Below are positions 46,033 to 54,867 of a stretch of 64,000 nucleotides of DNA, piece after piece; positions within the stretch are counted from its first letter, which is position 1; every line of letters starts with the position of its first letter. The DNA lies in contig QBZW01000004.1 of the NCBI GenBank assembly GCA_003282205.1, forward strand, positions 1 to 64,000, written 5' to 3'. The position numbers were made by a program, and so were the translations under genes. Origin of the DNA: Pelagibacteraceae bacterium AG-337-G04 (GTDB lineage: Bacteria; Pseudomonadota; Alphaproteobacteria; Pelagibacterales; Pelagibacteraceae). Under the pieces are notes generated by a model that did no database searches, was not told where the DNA came from, and worked only from the letters and a program-made list of their open reading frames with translations.

Positions 46033-46804
46033 TATCTAATTCTCCTCTTCTAACTTTAGAAGAGAGCCATCCACCATCTATTTTTATTTCAGAGCCATTA
46101 ATGAAATCAGAGTCATCGCTTGATAAAAATACTGCTGCTCCAACTATATCTTTTGGTTCTCCCCATCTACCTACTACAGTTTCTTTCCCCCAGGCTTTGC
46201 CATGTTTTGGATCTTCAGCATATTTTTGATTAAATGAGGTAGATATTAAACCTGGACAAATAGTATTTACATTTATATTTTTTCCGGTCAGATCGACAGA
46301 TAAAGCTCTTGTTAAACCTAAGACACCACTCTTTGCAGCTACATATCCTACCCTATCTGGTCTTCCCATAAAACTTGCTATTGACCCAAAATTAATAATT
46401 TTACCTTTTCCATTTTTAATCATATGAGGAATTACAGCCTGACTAGCAAGGAAAGGTGCTGTAAGATTTACAGAAATCATCTCATCCCAATCTTGTTTTG
46501 TATGATCTAAAAGTTTCTTAACATGCCTAATCCCCGCATTGTTTATTAGAATATCAATTTTGCCGTAGTGTTTGATAGTTTGCTCCACCATCTCGTTAAT
46601 GCTCTTTTGATTTGAAACATCAGTTTTAATAATTATTGCTTCACTGCCTGCCTCTATAATTCTTTTTTTAGTTTTTTCTGAATTTTCAATATCTATTTCT
46701 GCAATAACAATCTTTGCTCCTTCTTTTACAAGACCAAGACAAATTTCTCGCCCTATTCCTTTTCCGCCACCTGTAACTATTGCTACCCTATCTTTAAGCT
46801 TCAT
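46025..46804 (-). CDS. Short-chain dehydrogenase/reductase
   Basis: NAD(P)-dependent alcohol/ketone oxidoreductase of 259 residues. Classic SDR marks: TGGGKGIGREIC (about 11-22), NNAGIRH (about 88-94), catalytic Ser in FGSIASF and YVAAKSG with Tyr/Lys (about 153-159). The GKGIG form and C-terminal NGSEIKIDGGW match the glucose/gluconate-dehydrogenase-like classical group. It could oxidise an alcohol to the ketone that the Baeyer-Villiger-type enzyme of the same operon uses; this is inference. Confidence 0.87.
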   Translation of the reverse strand: MKLKDRVAIVTGGGKGIGREICLGLVKEGAKIVIAEIDIENSEKTKKRIIEAGSEAIIIKTDVSNQKSINEMVEQTIKHYGKIDILINNAGIRHVKKLLDHTKQDWDEMISVNLTAPFLASQAVIPHMIKNGKGKIINFGSIASFMGRPDRVGYVAAKSGVLGLTRALSVDLTGKNINVNTICPGLISTSFNQKYAEDPKHGKAWGKETVVGRWGEPKDIVGAAVFLSSDDSDFINGSEIKIDGGWLSSKVRRGELDNE

Positions 46805-46822
46805 TTTCTAAATGATTTGACG

Positions 46823-47566
46823 TTATTTTAAGAAGGAAACTAATGCTTTTTCCTCACTAATCCAAGCTTTAATTCCTCCATCTAGAACATAAACATTTTT
46901 AAAACCAAGGTCTTCAGCAAAAGCATTGCCTAAAATTGATGCTGTTTCACCATCGTGACTAACAAAAATAATTTCAATATTTTGAGACTCTGCTCCAGCT
47001 AAAGCTCTTATTCTATCCATTAGATAAACATTGAATTTTCCATTTTTATCAAAAGCTGTTTCTTGAAACGACTCTTTAATTACACCAGTTTTAATCCATT
47101 GATCCTCTGTTCTGATATCTAAAACTACTGCATTTTTTTCCAATAATTTGTTTAATTCATCAGATGTGATTAAATTATAATTTGGATCTAGAACATCAAT
47201 AATCTTGAACTCAAAAATAAGATCAGAATTTGGTGGTATTATATTACCAGCGCCTGTTGCTCCATATGCTAATTCTGCAGGTATTTTAATTTTTCTAATA
47301 GTTCCTTTATTGGCTCCAACTATACCCATTTCAAAACCAGGTATAACTTCTTTCATTCCTATTTGAACAACTAAAGGTCTGTCTTTTCCAACATTGGTAT
47401 CAAAAACTTTTCCATCAACAAAAGATCCTGTGTATTCAATTTGAACCCATGAGTGATTAATAATTTTTTTCCCCTCACCTGGCTTATCAACAATAATTTC
47501 TATCTCTGCTGCAAAAATATTACAAATCAAAAAAAAATATATAATTAAGAACTTAATTTTATTCAT
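46823..47566 (-). CDS. Secreted FKBP-type prolyl isomerase fused to a degenerate rhodanese domain
   Basis: A 247-residue protein with signal peptide (KFLIIYFFLICNIFA). Residues about 28-125 form an FKBP PPIase domain with YTG, FDTN, EVIPGFEMG, AYGATG and IPPNSDLIFEF intact. Residues about 132-247 are a rhodanese-like domain (VVLDIRTEDQW, VLDGGIKAW), but the active loop reads VSHDGETAS (202-210). Ser203 stands where the catalytic Cys is expected, so sulfur transfer is unlikely. It starts directly after the monooxygenase stop, an unexpected place for a folding factor. Confidence 0.83.
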   Translation of the reverse strand: MNKIKFLIIYFFLICNIFAAEIEIIVDKPGEGKKIINHSWVQIEYTGSFVDGKVFDTNVGKDRPLVVQIGMKEVIPGFEMGIVGANKGTIRKIKIPAELAYGATGAGNIIPPNSDLIFEFKIIDVLDPNYNLITSDELNKLLEKNAVVLDIRTEDQWIKTGVIKESFQETAFDKNGKFNVYLMDRIRALAGAESQNIEIIFVSHDGETASILGNAFAEDLGFKNVYVLDGGIKAWISEEKALVSFLK

Positions 47567-49162
47567 TTAGATTATTTTCAACTCTTTATAATTATTCATC
47601 TCAACATTTAAACAAGCTTTTCTATATTTTGGCATTCCCCCAGGATAGGGTAAAAAAGACTTCGACTTACCAGGTATATTGTCGCCTTTATACCACGAGC
47701 TTTTTGCTTTCATAAACAATGTTTTTTTAACTGAGCTCATAATTTCTTTTTGCCATTTATTTGCTGCTTCATTTGTGCTTTCTATGCTTTGTTTTTTATT
47801 ATTTTCTAAAAACTTAATACATTTAGTAATCCATTCAACATGCTGTTCTATTTGTACTGGTACATTTGTTAATACTGAAGGACTTCCTGGACCACTGACT
47901 ATAAACAAATTTGGAAAATTAGGAACAAGAAGTCCTAAAAAACTTTTAGGTCCACTTTTCCAATATTTAGACAATTTAATTCCTTTTTTTCCGGTTATAT
48001 TTAATTTTTCAATTGAACCTGTCAAAGCATCAAAACCTGTTGCGAATATAATGTCATCTAGAGTGAATTCATTTTTTTTTGTCTTAATCCCTTTTTTAGT
48101 AATTTTTATTATTGGATTTTCTTTTAAATCAACTAATTCCACATTTTTTTTATTAAACATCTCATAGTAATTTGTATTTAAGGTAGGTCTTTTAGCGGTA
48201 AATGGGTGGTCAAAATTAGTAAGAATTTTTGCATAATCTCTATTTTTGACTGTTGAGTATATTTTGTTTTTAATAAATTTAATTGCTGTTTTATTTGCTT
48301 TGATGGATTTTACTATATCATTAAAAGTTGCTCTAAAGGATAAAGTTCCATACTGCCAAGATTTTTCATACATCAGATTTCTCTTAGCTTCGCTAAAATC
48401 GAATGCAGATTTTTTTGGAAATTCAAAAGGATGGCCACCTGGTGTTCTTTTTAAATAACTTCTTAATTTATCAAATTCTTTTTTGTAGTTCTTAATGTTT
48501 GTAGCGGATAATTTTCTATTTCTTGCTGGAATACTAAAATTTGGAGATCTTTGAAATAAAATTAATTTTTTTGCTTTTTTAGCAATTTCAGGTGCAATTT
48601 GTATACCTGTAGAACCTGTTCCTACCTGTCCAACAATTTTATTTTTAAAATTAATTTTTTTTTTAGGCCATCTTCCACTGTGGTATAGTTGACCTTTAAA
48701 TTGATTTATTCCTTTTATTTTAGGTAAATTAATTGAAGAAAGAGATCCAACTGCACAAATTAAATATTTTGCAAAATAAATTTTATTATTATTAGTTTTT
48801 ATTTTCCATAAGTTTTCTTTTTCAAAGTATTTTATGGATATTACTTTTTGTTTAAAAACTATGTTTTTTTTTAAATTAAATTCTTTTGAAAAATATTTGA
48901 GATATTTTAAAATTACGTTTTGTTTTGGATATCTTTCTTTCCATGTCCAGTTTTTAAAAATTTTTTTCGAAAAAGTAAAGCCATAAGTAAAACTCTCTGA
49001 GTCACATCTTGCGCCTGGATATCTATTCCAGTACCATGTGCCTCCTAGATCATCTCCTTCTTCTAGGACCAAAGTATTTAATTTTAATTTATCTCTCAAA
49101 CAATGAAGTTGATATAATCCTGAAAATCCAGCACCTATAATTAATGCGTCTAAATATTTCAT
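47567..49162 (-). CDS. Flavin-dependent monooxygenase, Baeyer-Villiger type
   Basis: FAD/NADPH enzyme that would insert oxygen next to a carbonyl group, turning ketones into esters or lactones. The 531 residues have an FAD motif GAGFSGLYQL (about 10-19) and a second nucleotide motif GTGSTGIQIAPEIA (about 181-194). Between them is FKGQLYHSGRWP (155-166), which fits the type I Baeyer-Villiger fingerprint FxGxxxHxxxW(P/D). The start GGTWYWNRYPGARCDSES is like cyclohexanone/phenylacetone monooxygenases. First gene of the five-gene operon; divergent from the GMC oxidoreductase. Confidence 0.87.
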   Translation of the reverse strand: MKYLDALIIGAGFSGLYQLHCLRDKLKLNTLVLEEGDDLGGTWYWNRYPGARCDSESFTYGFTFSKKIFKNWTWKERYPKQNVILKYLKYFSKEFNLKKNIVFKQKVISIKYFEKENLWKIKTNNNKIYFAKYLICAVGSLSSINLPKIKGINQFKGQLYHSGRWPKKKINFKNKIVGQVGTGSTGIQIAPEIAKKAKKLILFQRSPNFSIPARNRKLSATNIKNYKKEFDKLRSYLKRTPGGHPFEFPKKSAFDFSEAKRNLMYEKSWQYGTLSFRATFNDIVKSIKANKTAIKFIKNKIYSTVKNRDYAKILTNFDHPFTAKRPTLNTNYYEMFNKKNVELVDLKENPIIKITKKGIKTKKNEFTLDDIIFATGFDALTGSIEKLNITGKKGIKLSKYWKSGPKSFLGLLVPNFPNLFIVSGPGSPSVLTNVPVQIEQHVEWITKCIKFLENNKKQSIESTNEAANKWQKEIMSSVKKTLFMKAKSSWYKGDNIPGKSKSFLPYPGGMPKYRKACLNVEMNNYKELKII

Positions 49163-49242
49163 ATAAAACTACTCAATGTTATTATTTATTTTATAAAGTA
49201 TATGTTAAAAGATTTTTAAAAAAATTTAATTATTAAAATATA

Positions 49243-50844
49243 ATGGAAAACTTTGATTATATTATTTTAGGTGCTGGATCTGCTGGATGTGTATTAGCAA
49301 ATAGATTAAGCGCTAATCCAAATCATAAAGTTTTATTGATTGAGGCTGGGAGCAGAGACACTAACCCTTGGATCCATATTCCAGGTGGATATTTTAAAAC
49401 AATGTTGAACCCAAAAACGGATTGGTGTTTTCAAACAGAAAAAGAAGAGTTTTGTGACAATAGAGAAATGGTTTACCCAAGAGGTAAAACACTTGGGGGA
49501 AGTTCCTCAATTAATGGCATGCTATATATTAGAGGTCAATCTAACGATTTTGACTATTGGAGACAACTTGGTAATGTTGGATGGTCATGGGAAGATGTAC
49601 TTCCATACTTTAAAAAATCTGAAGATTTTCAATTTGGTGAAAATGAATTTCATGGATCTGGTGGACCTTTGGCTGTTCAGCAAATAAGAGGAACTTTTAA
49701 GGTATGCGATTTATTTATGGATGCAGCAGAAGAGTTTGGTCACAAAAGAACTGATGACTTTAATAATGGTGACAATGAGGGAATGGGTTATTTTCCTTTT
49801 ACCGTAAGAAATGGTCTAAGATGTAGTACTGCAGTAGGCTATCTCAATCCAGTTAAAAAAAGAAAAAATTTAAAAGTTGTTACGAATGCTCATGTTAAAA
49901 ACATTGAGTTTGATAATAAAAAAGCAGACAAAGTGAATTATTGGATTGGTGAGAATGTAATTACTGTAAAAGCAAATAAAGAAGTAATTTTAAGTTCTGG
50001 TACTATAGGTTCACCTCATATTCTTCAAGCTTCAGGTATTGGTCCAGGTGAACTTTTAAAAAAAAATAATGTAAATGTAGTTAAGGATCATCCTGGGGTT
50101 GGCATGAACTTAACAGATCATTTAATGTTAAGACCAGTTTATAAAGTTAAAAATTTAGAAAGCTTAAATGACATCTATTATAGTATGACTAAAAAGCTTA
50201 TGACTGGAATAAAATATTTATTATTCAGAAAAGGTCCACTCACAGTCGGGGCTAGTTATTTATGTGGGTTTGTAAAAAGTGATGATCATTTATCAACTCC
50301 TAATTTACAATTCCATGTATCTCCGGCCAGCACAGACGTATTAGGTAAAGGCTCTCTTCATAAATTCACAGCTTTCACGCCAAGTATCACAAATGTAAGA
50401 CCAACTAGTAGAGGTTCGATTAAATTAAAATCATCTGATACAAGAGTATCTCCAGAAATTAAGATGAATTATTTATCTACAGATGAAGACAGAGAAATTG
50501 CAGGTAAAGCATTAAAAATCACAAGAAATATTGTTATGAATTCAAAAGCTTATAAAGAGTATGAGCCTGAAGAATATAGACCTGGGATTCATATTACGGA
50601 TAATGAGGAACTGGCTAAAGAAGCTGGAAAATTTTGTAGTACTATTTTTCATCCTGTGAGCACATGTAGAATGGGAACAGATGATAATGCTGTTGTATCT
50701 GATCGATTAGTCGCTCATGGCTTAGAAAATTTAAGAATTGTTGATGCATCTGTCATGCCATCAATAACCTCAGGAAATACTAATGCACCTACTATTATGA
50801 TTGCTGAAAAAGCAGCAGATATGATAATAGAAGATGCTAGATGA
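49243..50844 (+). CDS. GMC family oxidoreductase (choline/alcohol dehydrogenase-like)
   Basis: FAD-dependent alcohol oxidoreductase, 533 residues. The N-terminal FAD motif is ILGAGSAGCVLANRLS (about 7-22). The GMC signatures PRGKTLGGSSSINGMLYIRG (about 75-94) and SSGTIGSPHILQASGIGPGE (about 251-270) are complete. The catalytic His region FHPVSTCRMG lies at about 466-475. It resembles BetA-like enzymes, but the ring of neighbours (SDR, hydratase) rather suggests a general alcohol substrate. First gene of the plus-strand operon. Confidence 0.88.
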   Translation: MENFDYIILGAGSAGCVLANRLSANPNHKVLLIEAGSRDTNPWIHIPGGYFKTMLNPKTDWCFQTEKEEFCDNREMVYPRGKTLGGSSSINGMLYIRGQSNDFDYWRQLGNVGWSWEDVLPYFKKSEDFQFGENEFHGSGGPLAVQQIRGTFKVCDLFMDAAEEFGHKRTDDFNNGDNEGMGYFPFTVRNGLRCSTAVGYLNPVKKRKNLKVVTNAHVKNIEFDNKKADKVNYWIGENVITVKANKEVILSSGTIGSPHILQASGIGPGELLKKNNVNVVKDHPGVGMNLTDHLMLRPVYKVKNLESLNDIYYSMTKKLMTGIKYLLFRKGPLTVGASYLCGFVKSDDHLSTPNLQFHVSPASTDVLGKGSLHKFTAFTPSITNVRPTSRGSIKLKSSDTRVSPEIKMNYLSTDEDREIAGKALKITRNIVMNSKAYKEYEPEEYRPGIHITDNEELAKEAGKFCSTIFHPVSTCRMGTDDNAVVSDRLVAHGLENLRIVDASVMPSITSGNTNAPTIMIAEKAADMIIEDAR

Positions 50845-51416
50845 CCGAAGAAATAACAATTTTTTTTCAAATAATATTTATAGATTTAATTTTAGCTGGA
50901 GATAATGCCATTATCATAGGAATGGTTGCCTCAAAGTTTCCTCCTGATCAAAGAAAGAAAATTATATTTTGGGGAATTGGTGGAGCAGTATTACTAAGAA
51001 TTTTATTAACACTTTTAACCGCTTATCTTTTACAAATCACAGGTTTAAGACTTATAGGTGGTCTTTTGCTTCTTTACATAGTTTATAAACTTTATGTAGA
51101 TGTAATTAAGAATTCAGGTGGTGGTGAGGAAAGTATTAAAGTTGATAGCTCATCAATGTTGAAAGCAATTTGGACCGTTTTACTTGCTGACTTTACGATG
51201 AGTTTAGACAATGTGCTCGGTGTTGCAGGTGCTGCAAAAGATCATTATTATCTTTTAATATTTGGTCTTGTTTTATCTATTATATTGATGGCTACAGCTG
51301 CAACCTTAATTTCCAAATGGATAAAAGATTACAAATGGATAGCATGGGTTGGTTTATTTGCTATATTATTAGTAGCAGTTGAATTAATTTATACTGACAT
51401 CAAGTTATTTATTTAA
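50841..51416 (+). CDS. TerC/YjbE family integral membrane protein
   Basis: A 191-residue membrane protein with about six to seven helices. The two conserved acidic helices of the TerC superfamily are present: IDLILAGDNAIIIGMVAS (about 14-31) and ADFTMSLDNVLGVAGAA (about 115-131). Members are linked to metal-ion handling (Mn2+ export for some, tellurium resistance for others). It overlaps the GMC gene by ATGA and ends directly before the SDR, so it is co-translated with catabolic enzymes. Confidence 0.85.
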   Translation: MTEEITIFFQIIFIDLILAGDNAIIIGMVASKFPPDQRKKIIFWGIGGAVLLRILLTLLTAYLLQITGLRLIGGLLLLYIVYKLYVDVIKNSGGGEESIKVDSSSMLKAIWTVLLADFTMSLDNVLGVAGAAKDHYYLLIFGLVLSIILMATAATLISKWIKDYKWIAWVGLFAILLVAVELIYTDIKLFI

Positions 51417-52175
51417 ATGTATTTAAAAAAAATTAATCTTAAGGGAAAATATGCTCTTGTAACGGGGGCAGGCAAAGGTTTAGGACGAGCTTGTTCGATT
51501 GCATTAGCTGAAGCCGGTGCAACAATAATTGGTTTAAGTAGAACATCGTCTGATCTCGATAAATTAGAAAAAAACATAAAAAAAGTAAAAAGCAAATTAA
51601 TCAAAATTAATTGTGATGTAATGAACTATAGCGAATTACAGGAAAAATTAAAAAAAATAAATATTATTGATATTCTTGTAAATAACGCAGGTACCAATAT
51701 TCCAGAACCGTTTGAGAGGATAAAACAACAAAGCATGAATTATTTGGTAGATCTTAATTTAAAAGCTGCCTTTAATGTTGCACAGTTGGTTGTAAAAAAA
51801 ATGATTAAAAATAAAAAAAGAGGTGGATCAATTATAAATATGTCATCTCAGCTTGGTCATGTAGGCATGTCAGGTAGAAATATTTACAATATGACTAAAT
51901 TTGGAATTGAAGGTTTAACAAAGGGCATGGGTGTTGAGTTAGCAACAAAAAATATCAGAGTAAATACAGTTGCTCCAACATTTGTTGAAACGCCTATGGT
52001 TAAAAAATTTTTTAAAAATAAAAAGTTCAAAAATTTGGCTTTAGGCAATATTCCTATGGGCAAAGCAGCCAAAGAGAGTGATGTGGCTACAGCTGTATGT
52101 TTTTTAGCATCAGATGCTGCTGCAATGATAACTGGATCATCTATTCTGATAGATGGAGGTTGGACAGCAAAATAA
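51417..52175 (+). CDS. Short-chain dehydrogenase/reductase (gluconate 5-dehydrogenase-like)
   Basis: Classical SDR, 252 residues: TGAGKGLGRACSIAL (about 16-30), NNAGTNIPEP (about 88-97), catalytic Ser in INMSSQLGHVG (about 140-150) and Tyr-Lys in YNMTKFG (about 157-163). The C-terminal GSSILIDGGWTAK is standard. It starts one base after the TerC stop and its stop overlaps the M23 gene start (TAATG). Confidence 0.87.
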   Translation: MYLKKINLKGKYALVTGAGKGLGRACSIALAEAGATIIGLSRTSSDLDKLEKNIKKVKSKLIKINCDVMNYSELQEKLKKINIIDILVNNAGTNIPEPFERIKQQSMNYLVDLNLKAAFNVAQLVVKKMIKNKKRGGSIINMSSQLGHVGMSGRNIYNMTKFGIEGLTKGMGVELATKNIRVNTVAPTFVETPMVKKFFKNKKFKNLALGNIPMGKAAKESDVATAVCFLASDAAAMITGSSILIDGGWTAK

Positions 52176-52963
52176 TGAAAAAACTGTTGCTATTACTAGC
52201 AATTTTTTTTCCAACAAATATTTTAGCAATAGAATTTGATGGTAAATTTATTCAAGGTCATTTTATTTTGGGAAAAACAGATCCTAACTCAAAAATAATT
52301 ATTGATAAAAAGGATGTCAAAATATCAGATGATGGTTATTTTGTTTTTGGAATTGATCGAGATAGAAAATTTGATGTTTTGATAACAAAAATAACTAACG
52401 GTAAATCAGAAAAGATAATAAAAAAAGTTTTTAAGCGTAAGTATAACATTCAAAGAATTGATGGTTTGCCTGAAAATAAAGTAACACCACCTGAATCTGT
52501 TTACAAAAGAATTAAAAAAGAAAATGGAAGAATAGGAGAAGCTAGAGCAATCAACTCTAATTTAACTTTTTTTTCTGAAAAATTTATTATGCCTGTTGAA
52601 GGTATAATTAGTGGAGTTTATGGTAGCCAAAGAATTCTTAATGGAAAACCAAGATGGCCTCATTATGGTATAGATATTGCAGCAAAAAAAGGAACAGTGA
52701 TTAAATCCTCCGGTACCGGAGTGGTTACAATGGCAGAAAATGACCTTTATTACACTGGAGGCACAATTATTATGGATCATGGTCATGGTATATCAACAAT
52801 TTATTCTCATCTTGAAAAAATTATGGTTGAAGTAGGAGATTTGATTAAAAAAGGAGATATAATAGGAACTGTTGGTTCAACAGGTAGATCAACTGGTCCG
52901 CACTTAGATTTTAGAATAAACTGGTTTCAAACAAGGCTTGATCCAATGACAGTTCTTCAATAG
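52175..52963 (+). CDS. M23 family metallopeptidase, secreted
   Basis: Murein-hydrolase-type peptidase with signal peptide (KKLLLLLAIFFPTNILA), 262 residues. After a beta-rich N-terminal part (about 20-90), the LytM domain has HYGIDIAAKKGT (about 163-174, first metal His and Asp), HGHGISTIYSHL (about 203-214) and the C-terminal GPHLDFRIN (about 242-250). A longer frame begins at 52097, but the ATG at 52175-52177 overlaps the SDR stop and gives the signal peptide, so it is chosen. Likely a periplasmic cell-wall enzyme or divisome activator. Confidence 0.87.
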   Translation: MKKLLLLLAIFFPTNILAIEFDGKFIQGHFILGKTDPNSKIIIDKKDVKISDDGYFVFGIDRDRKFDVLITKITNGKSEKIIKKVFKRKYNIQRIDGLPENKVTPPESVYKRIKKENGRIGEARAINSNLTFFSEKFIMPVEGIISGVYGSQRILNGKPRWPHYGIDIAAKKGTVIKSSGTGVVTMAENDLYYTGGTIIMDHGHGISTIYSHLEKIMVEVGDLIKKGDIIGTVGSTGRSTGPHLDFRINWFQTRLDPMTVLQ

Positions 52964-52972
52964 GCTATAGAT

Positions 52973-53743
52973 ATGAAAAATGATATTCAATCAGTGTCAA
53001 ATAAATTAGTTAAGGCTTATAATAGTAATAAACTTATAAATCCGATTCCTGAAAAATTCTGTAAGAATATAAAATTAGCACATAAACTAAGACTATTGTG
53101 TGAAAGCAAAATCAAAGATACAAAAATTGGTTTTAAAGCTGGAGGGACGATAATCACTCTTTTAAAAAAGTTAAAAGAAAAAGAACCATTTCATTCGACT
53201 GTATTTAGAAAAAATTTAATTAAGTCTGGAGGAAAAGTAAAAATTAATAAATATGCCTTAGGTACCGAAGTAGAGGTATACTATATAATTAAAAAAAAAT
53301 TTTTTGATTTTAAAGGCAAATTGAATTCAAAAAATATTACAAAATTTATTACTCATATGGGTTCATGTATTGAGGTTGTTGGATTTAGACAGAAAAAAAA
53401 AGGTATTAAATATTTAGGTGATTTATGTAGTGATTTTGGTGTGAATATTAAATTTGTTGTTGGTCCTAAGAAAAAATTTAAAAGAATAAATTTTGGTAAT
53501 TTAAAAACAAGTTTAAAAAATAAAAAAGGATTAATCATAAATGGCAATACTAATACTGTTTATGTAAACCCACTTAATTCTTTAAAATTTGTTCTTAACA
53601 AAATAAGAAAAGAGAAAGTTTCTCTTGATAAAGATTTTTATGTATTTACTGGCTCAACAGTTGGTGTAGTGCCAATTAAAAATAAAGGCGAATATGTAGG
53701 AAAAGTTGACAAACTTGGTACGGTTAGAACAACTATCAATTAA
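52973..53743 (+). CDS. 2-oxopent-4-enoate hydratase / fumarylacetoacetase-like family protein
   Basis: A 256-residue protein with the layout of the MhpD-like hydratase/decarboxylase branch. FKAGG appears near residue 54, LGTEVEVYYII (about 96-106) and HMGSCIEVVGFR (about 128-139) correspond to the metal-binding region, and the C-terminal FTGSTVGVVPIKNKGEY (about 220-236) is typical. Members hydrate 2-hydroxypentadienoates in aromatic breakdown or act on small 2-oxo acids. Sequence is very Lys-rich and some conserved acidic residues are uncertain to me. Confidence 0.7.
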   Translation: MKNDIQSVSNKLVKAYNSNKLINPIPEKFCKNIKLAHKLRLLCESKIKDTKIGFKAGGTIITLLKKLKEKEPFHSTVFRKNLIKSGGKVKINKYALGTEVEVYYIIKKKFFDFKGKLNSKNITKFITHMGSCIEVVGFRQKKKGIKYLGDLCSDFGVNIKFVVGPKKKFKRINFGNLKTSLKNKKGLIINGNTNTVYVNPLNSLKFVLNKIRKEKVSLDKDFYVFTGSTVGVVPIKNKGEYVGKVDKLGTVRTTIN

Positions 53744-53847
53744 TGGGTCTTCATTTTTTTACAGAAGATTTTAGAAATAGAAAAGACAAAGTAATTAAAC
53801 TTAATATTAGGTTAATTCTTTTTTCAAGATCTAAAGTTCTTGATTAA
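53743..53847 (+). CDS. Possible 34-residue ORF at the operon end
   Basis: An ATG at 53743 overlaps the hydratase stop (TAATG) and is followed by 34 codons to a TAA at 53845-53847. The product is basic with a single FxR-rich region and no membrane helix. The stop/start overlap is the same as for other genes of this operon, which is the only support; no family is recognised. Confidence 0.3.
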   Translation: MGLHFFTEDFRNRKDKVIKLNIRLILFSRSKVLD

Positions 53848-53866
53848 AAAAACATATTGTAGTTTT

Positions 53867-54859
53867 TTACATCCCCCATCTCATCGCTGCTGTATGAACT
53901 GGAGCATCCCAATGTTTTAGTATTTCATCATCACATTTGAGAAGAGTAATTGAAGCTCCTTGCATCTCAAGTGAAGTACAATAATTTCCAACTAAACTTT
54001 TTGTTACTTCAACTCCTTTAGATTGTAAAATTTGACATGCATCCTCATAAACTAAATATAATTCTGTCAAAGGAGTGCCACCCATTCCATTTACGAAAAG
54101 TAAATTCTTTTCATTTTTTCCTGGTTTTAAATTGTCTAAAATAGCTTCTAAAATGTTTCCAACTATAGTTTTTGATTGTTGAATTTTTTCTCTTTTTCTA
54201 CCTGGCTCACCGTGAATACCTACGCCAAATTCCATTTCATCATCGCCTATATCAAAAGTAGGTTTTCCAGCAGCAGGAACGGTACAACTTGTAAATGCTA
54301 CACCCATCGTACCAGCGTTTTTGTTAACTTTTTCACCAAGTTTTTTACACTCTTCAAGGGATCCACTATGTTCGGCTAAGGATCCAACTATTTTTTCTAC
54401 CAATACAGTTGCCGCAACACCTCTTCTTCCGGTAGTAAATGTAGAATCTTCAACTGCAACATCATCGTTGGTAATAATACTATCGTTTTTACCAGAATAC
54501 ATTTCAGCACCCATTTCAAAGTTCATTATATCCCCAGAATAATTTTTAACTATAAATAGAACTCCTGCACCACTATCTACATGTTCTGCTGCTGCTTGCA
54601 TCTGATCTGGTGTTGGTGCTGAAAATACAAAACCTGGACACGCTGCATCTAACATTCCATGACCAACAAAACCTCCGTGCATTGGCTCATGTCCACTTCC
54701 ACCACCTGAAATTAAAGAAACTTTTCCATCTTTAGTTTTATTTTTTCTAGATATAAAACTTGGATCTAAATTAACATTTATAATATCACTATGTGCCTTA
54801 CCAAAACCTGTAAGGCTCTCTTTTAGAAAATCATCGTTATTATTTATAAATTTTTTCAT
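53867..54859 (-). CDS. dhaK: Dihydroxyacetone kinase subunit DhaK
   Basis: Binds dihydroxyacetone (or a related ketose) covalently for phosphorylation. In 330 residues the Gly/His loop ISGGGSGHEPMHGGFVG (about 50-66) and the substrate-binding His216 in FGVGIHGEPGRKR (211-223) are present. No DhaM phosphotransferase gene is adjacent, so the phosphoryl source is open: ATP or a distant PTS. It is the last gene of the ABC-transporter operon, 8 bases after dhaL. Confidence 0.92.
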   Translation of the reverse strand: MKKFINNNDDFLKESLTGFGKAHSDIINVNLDPSFISRKNKTKDGKVSLISGGGSGHEPMHGGFVGHGMLDAACPGFVFSAPTPDQMQAAAEHVDSGAGVLFIVKNYSGDIMNFEMGAEMYSGKNDSIITNDDVAVEDSTFTTGRRGVAATVLVEKIVGSLAEHSGSLEECKKLGEKVNKNAGTMGVAFTSCTVPAAGKPTFDIGDDEMEFGVGIHGEPGRKREKIQQSKTIVGNILEAILDNLKPGKNEKNLLFVNGMGGTPLTELYLVYEDACQILQSKGVEVTKSLVGNYCTSLEMQGASITLLKCDDEILKHWDAPVHTAAMRWGM

Positions 54860-54867
54860 TTTCCCTC

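Noticed and set aside
46823-47566. Reading the FKBP-rhodanese gene as two genes joined by a frameshift
   Set aside because: The frame is continuous across the linker (about residues 125-132) with no internal stop or ribosome site, so a true fusion is the simpler reading.
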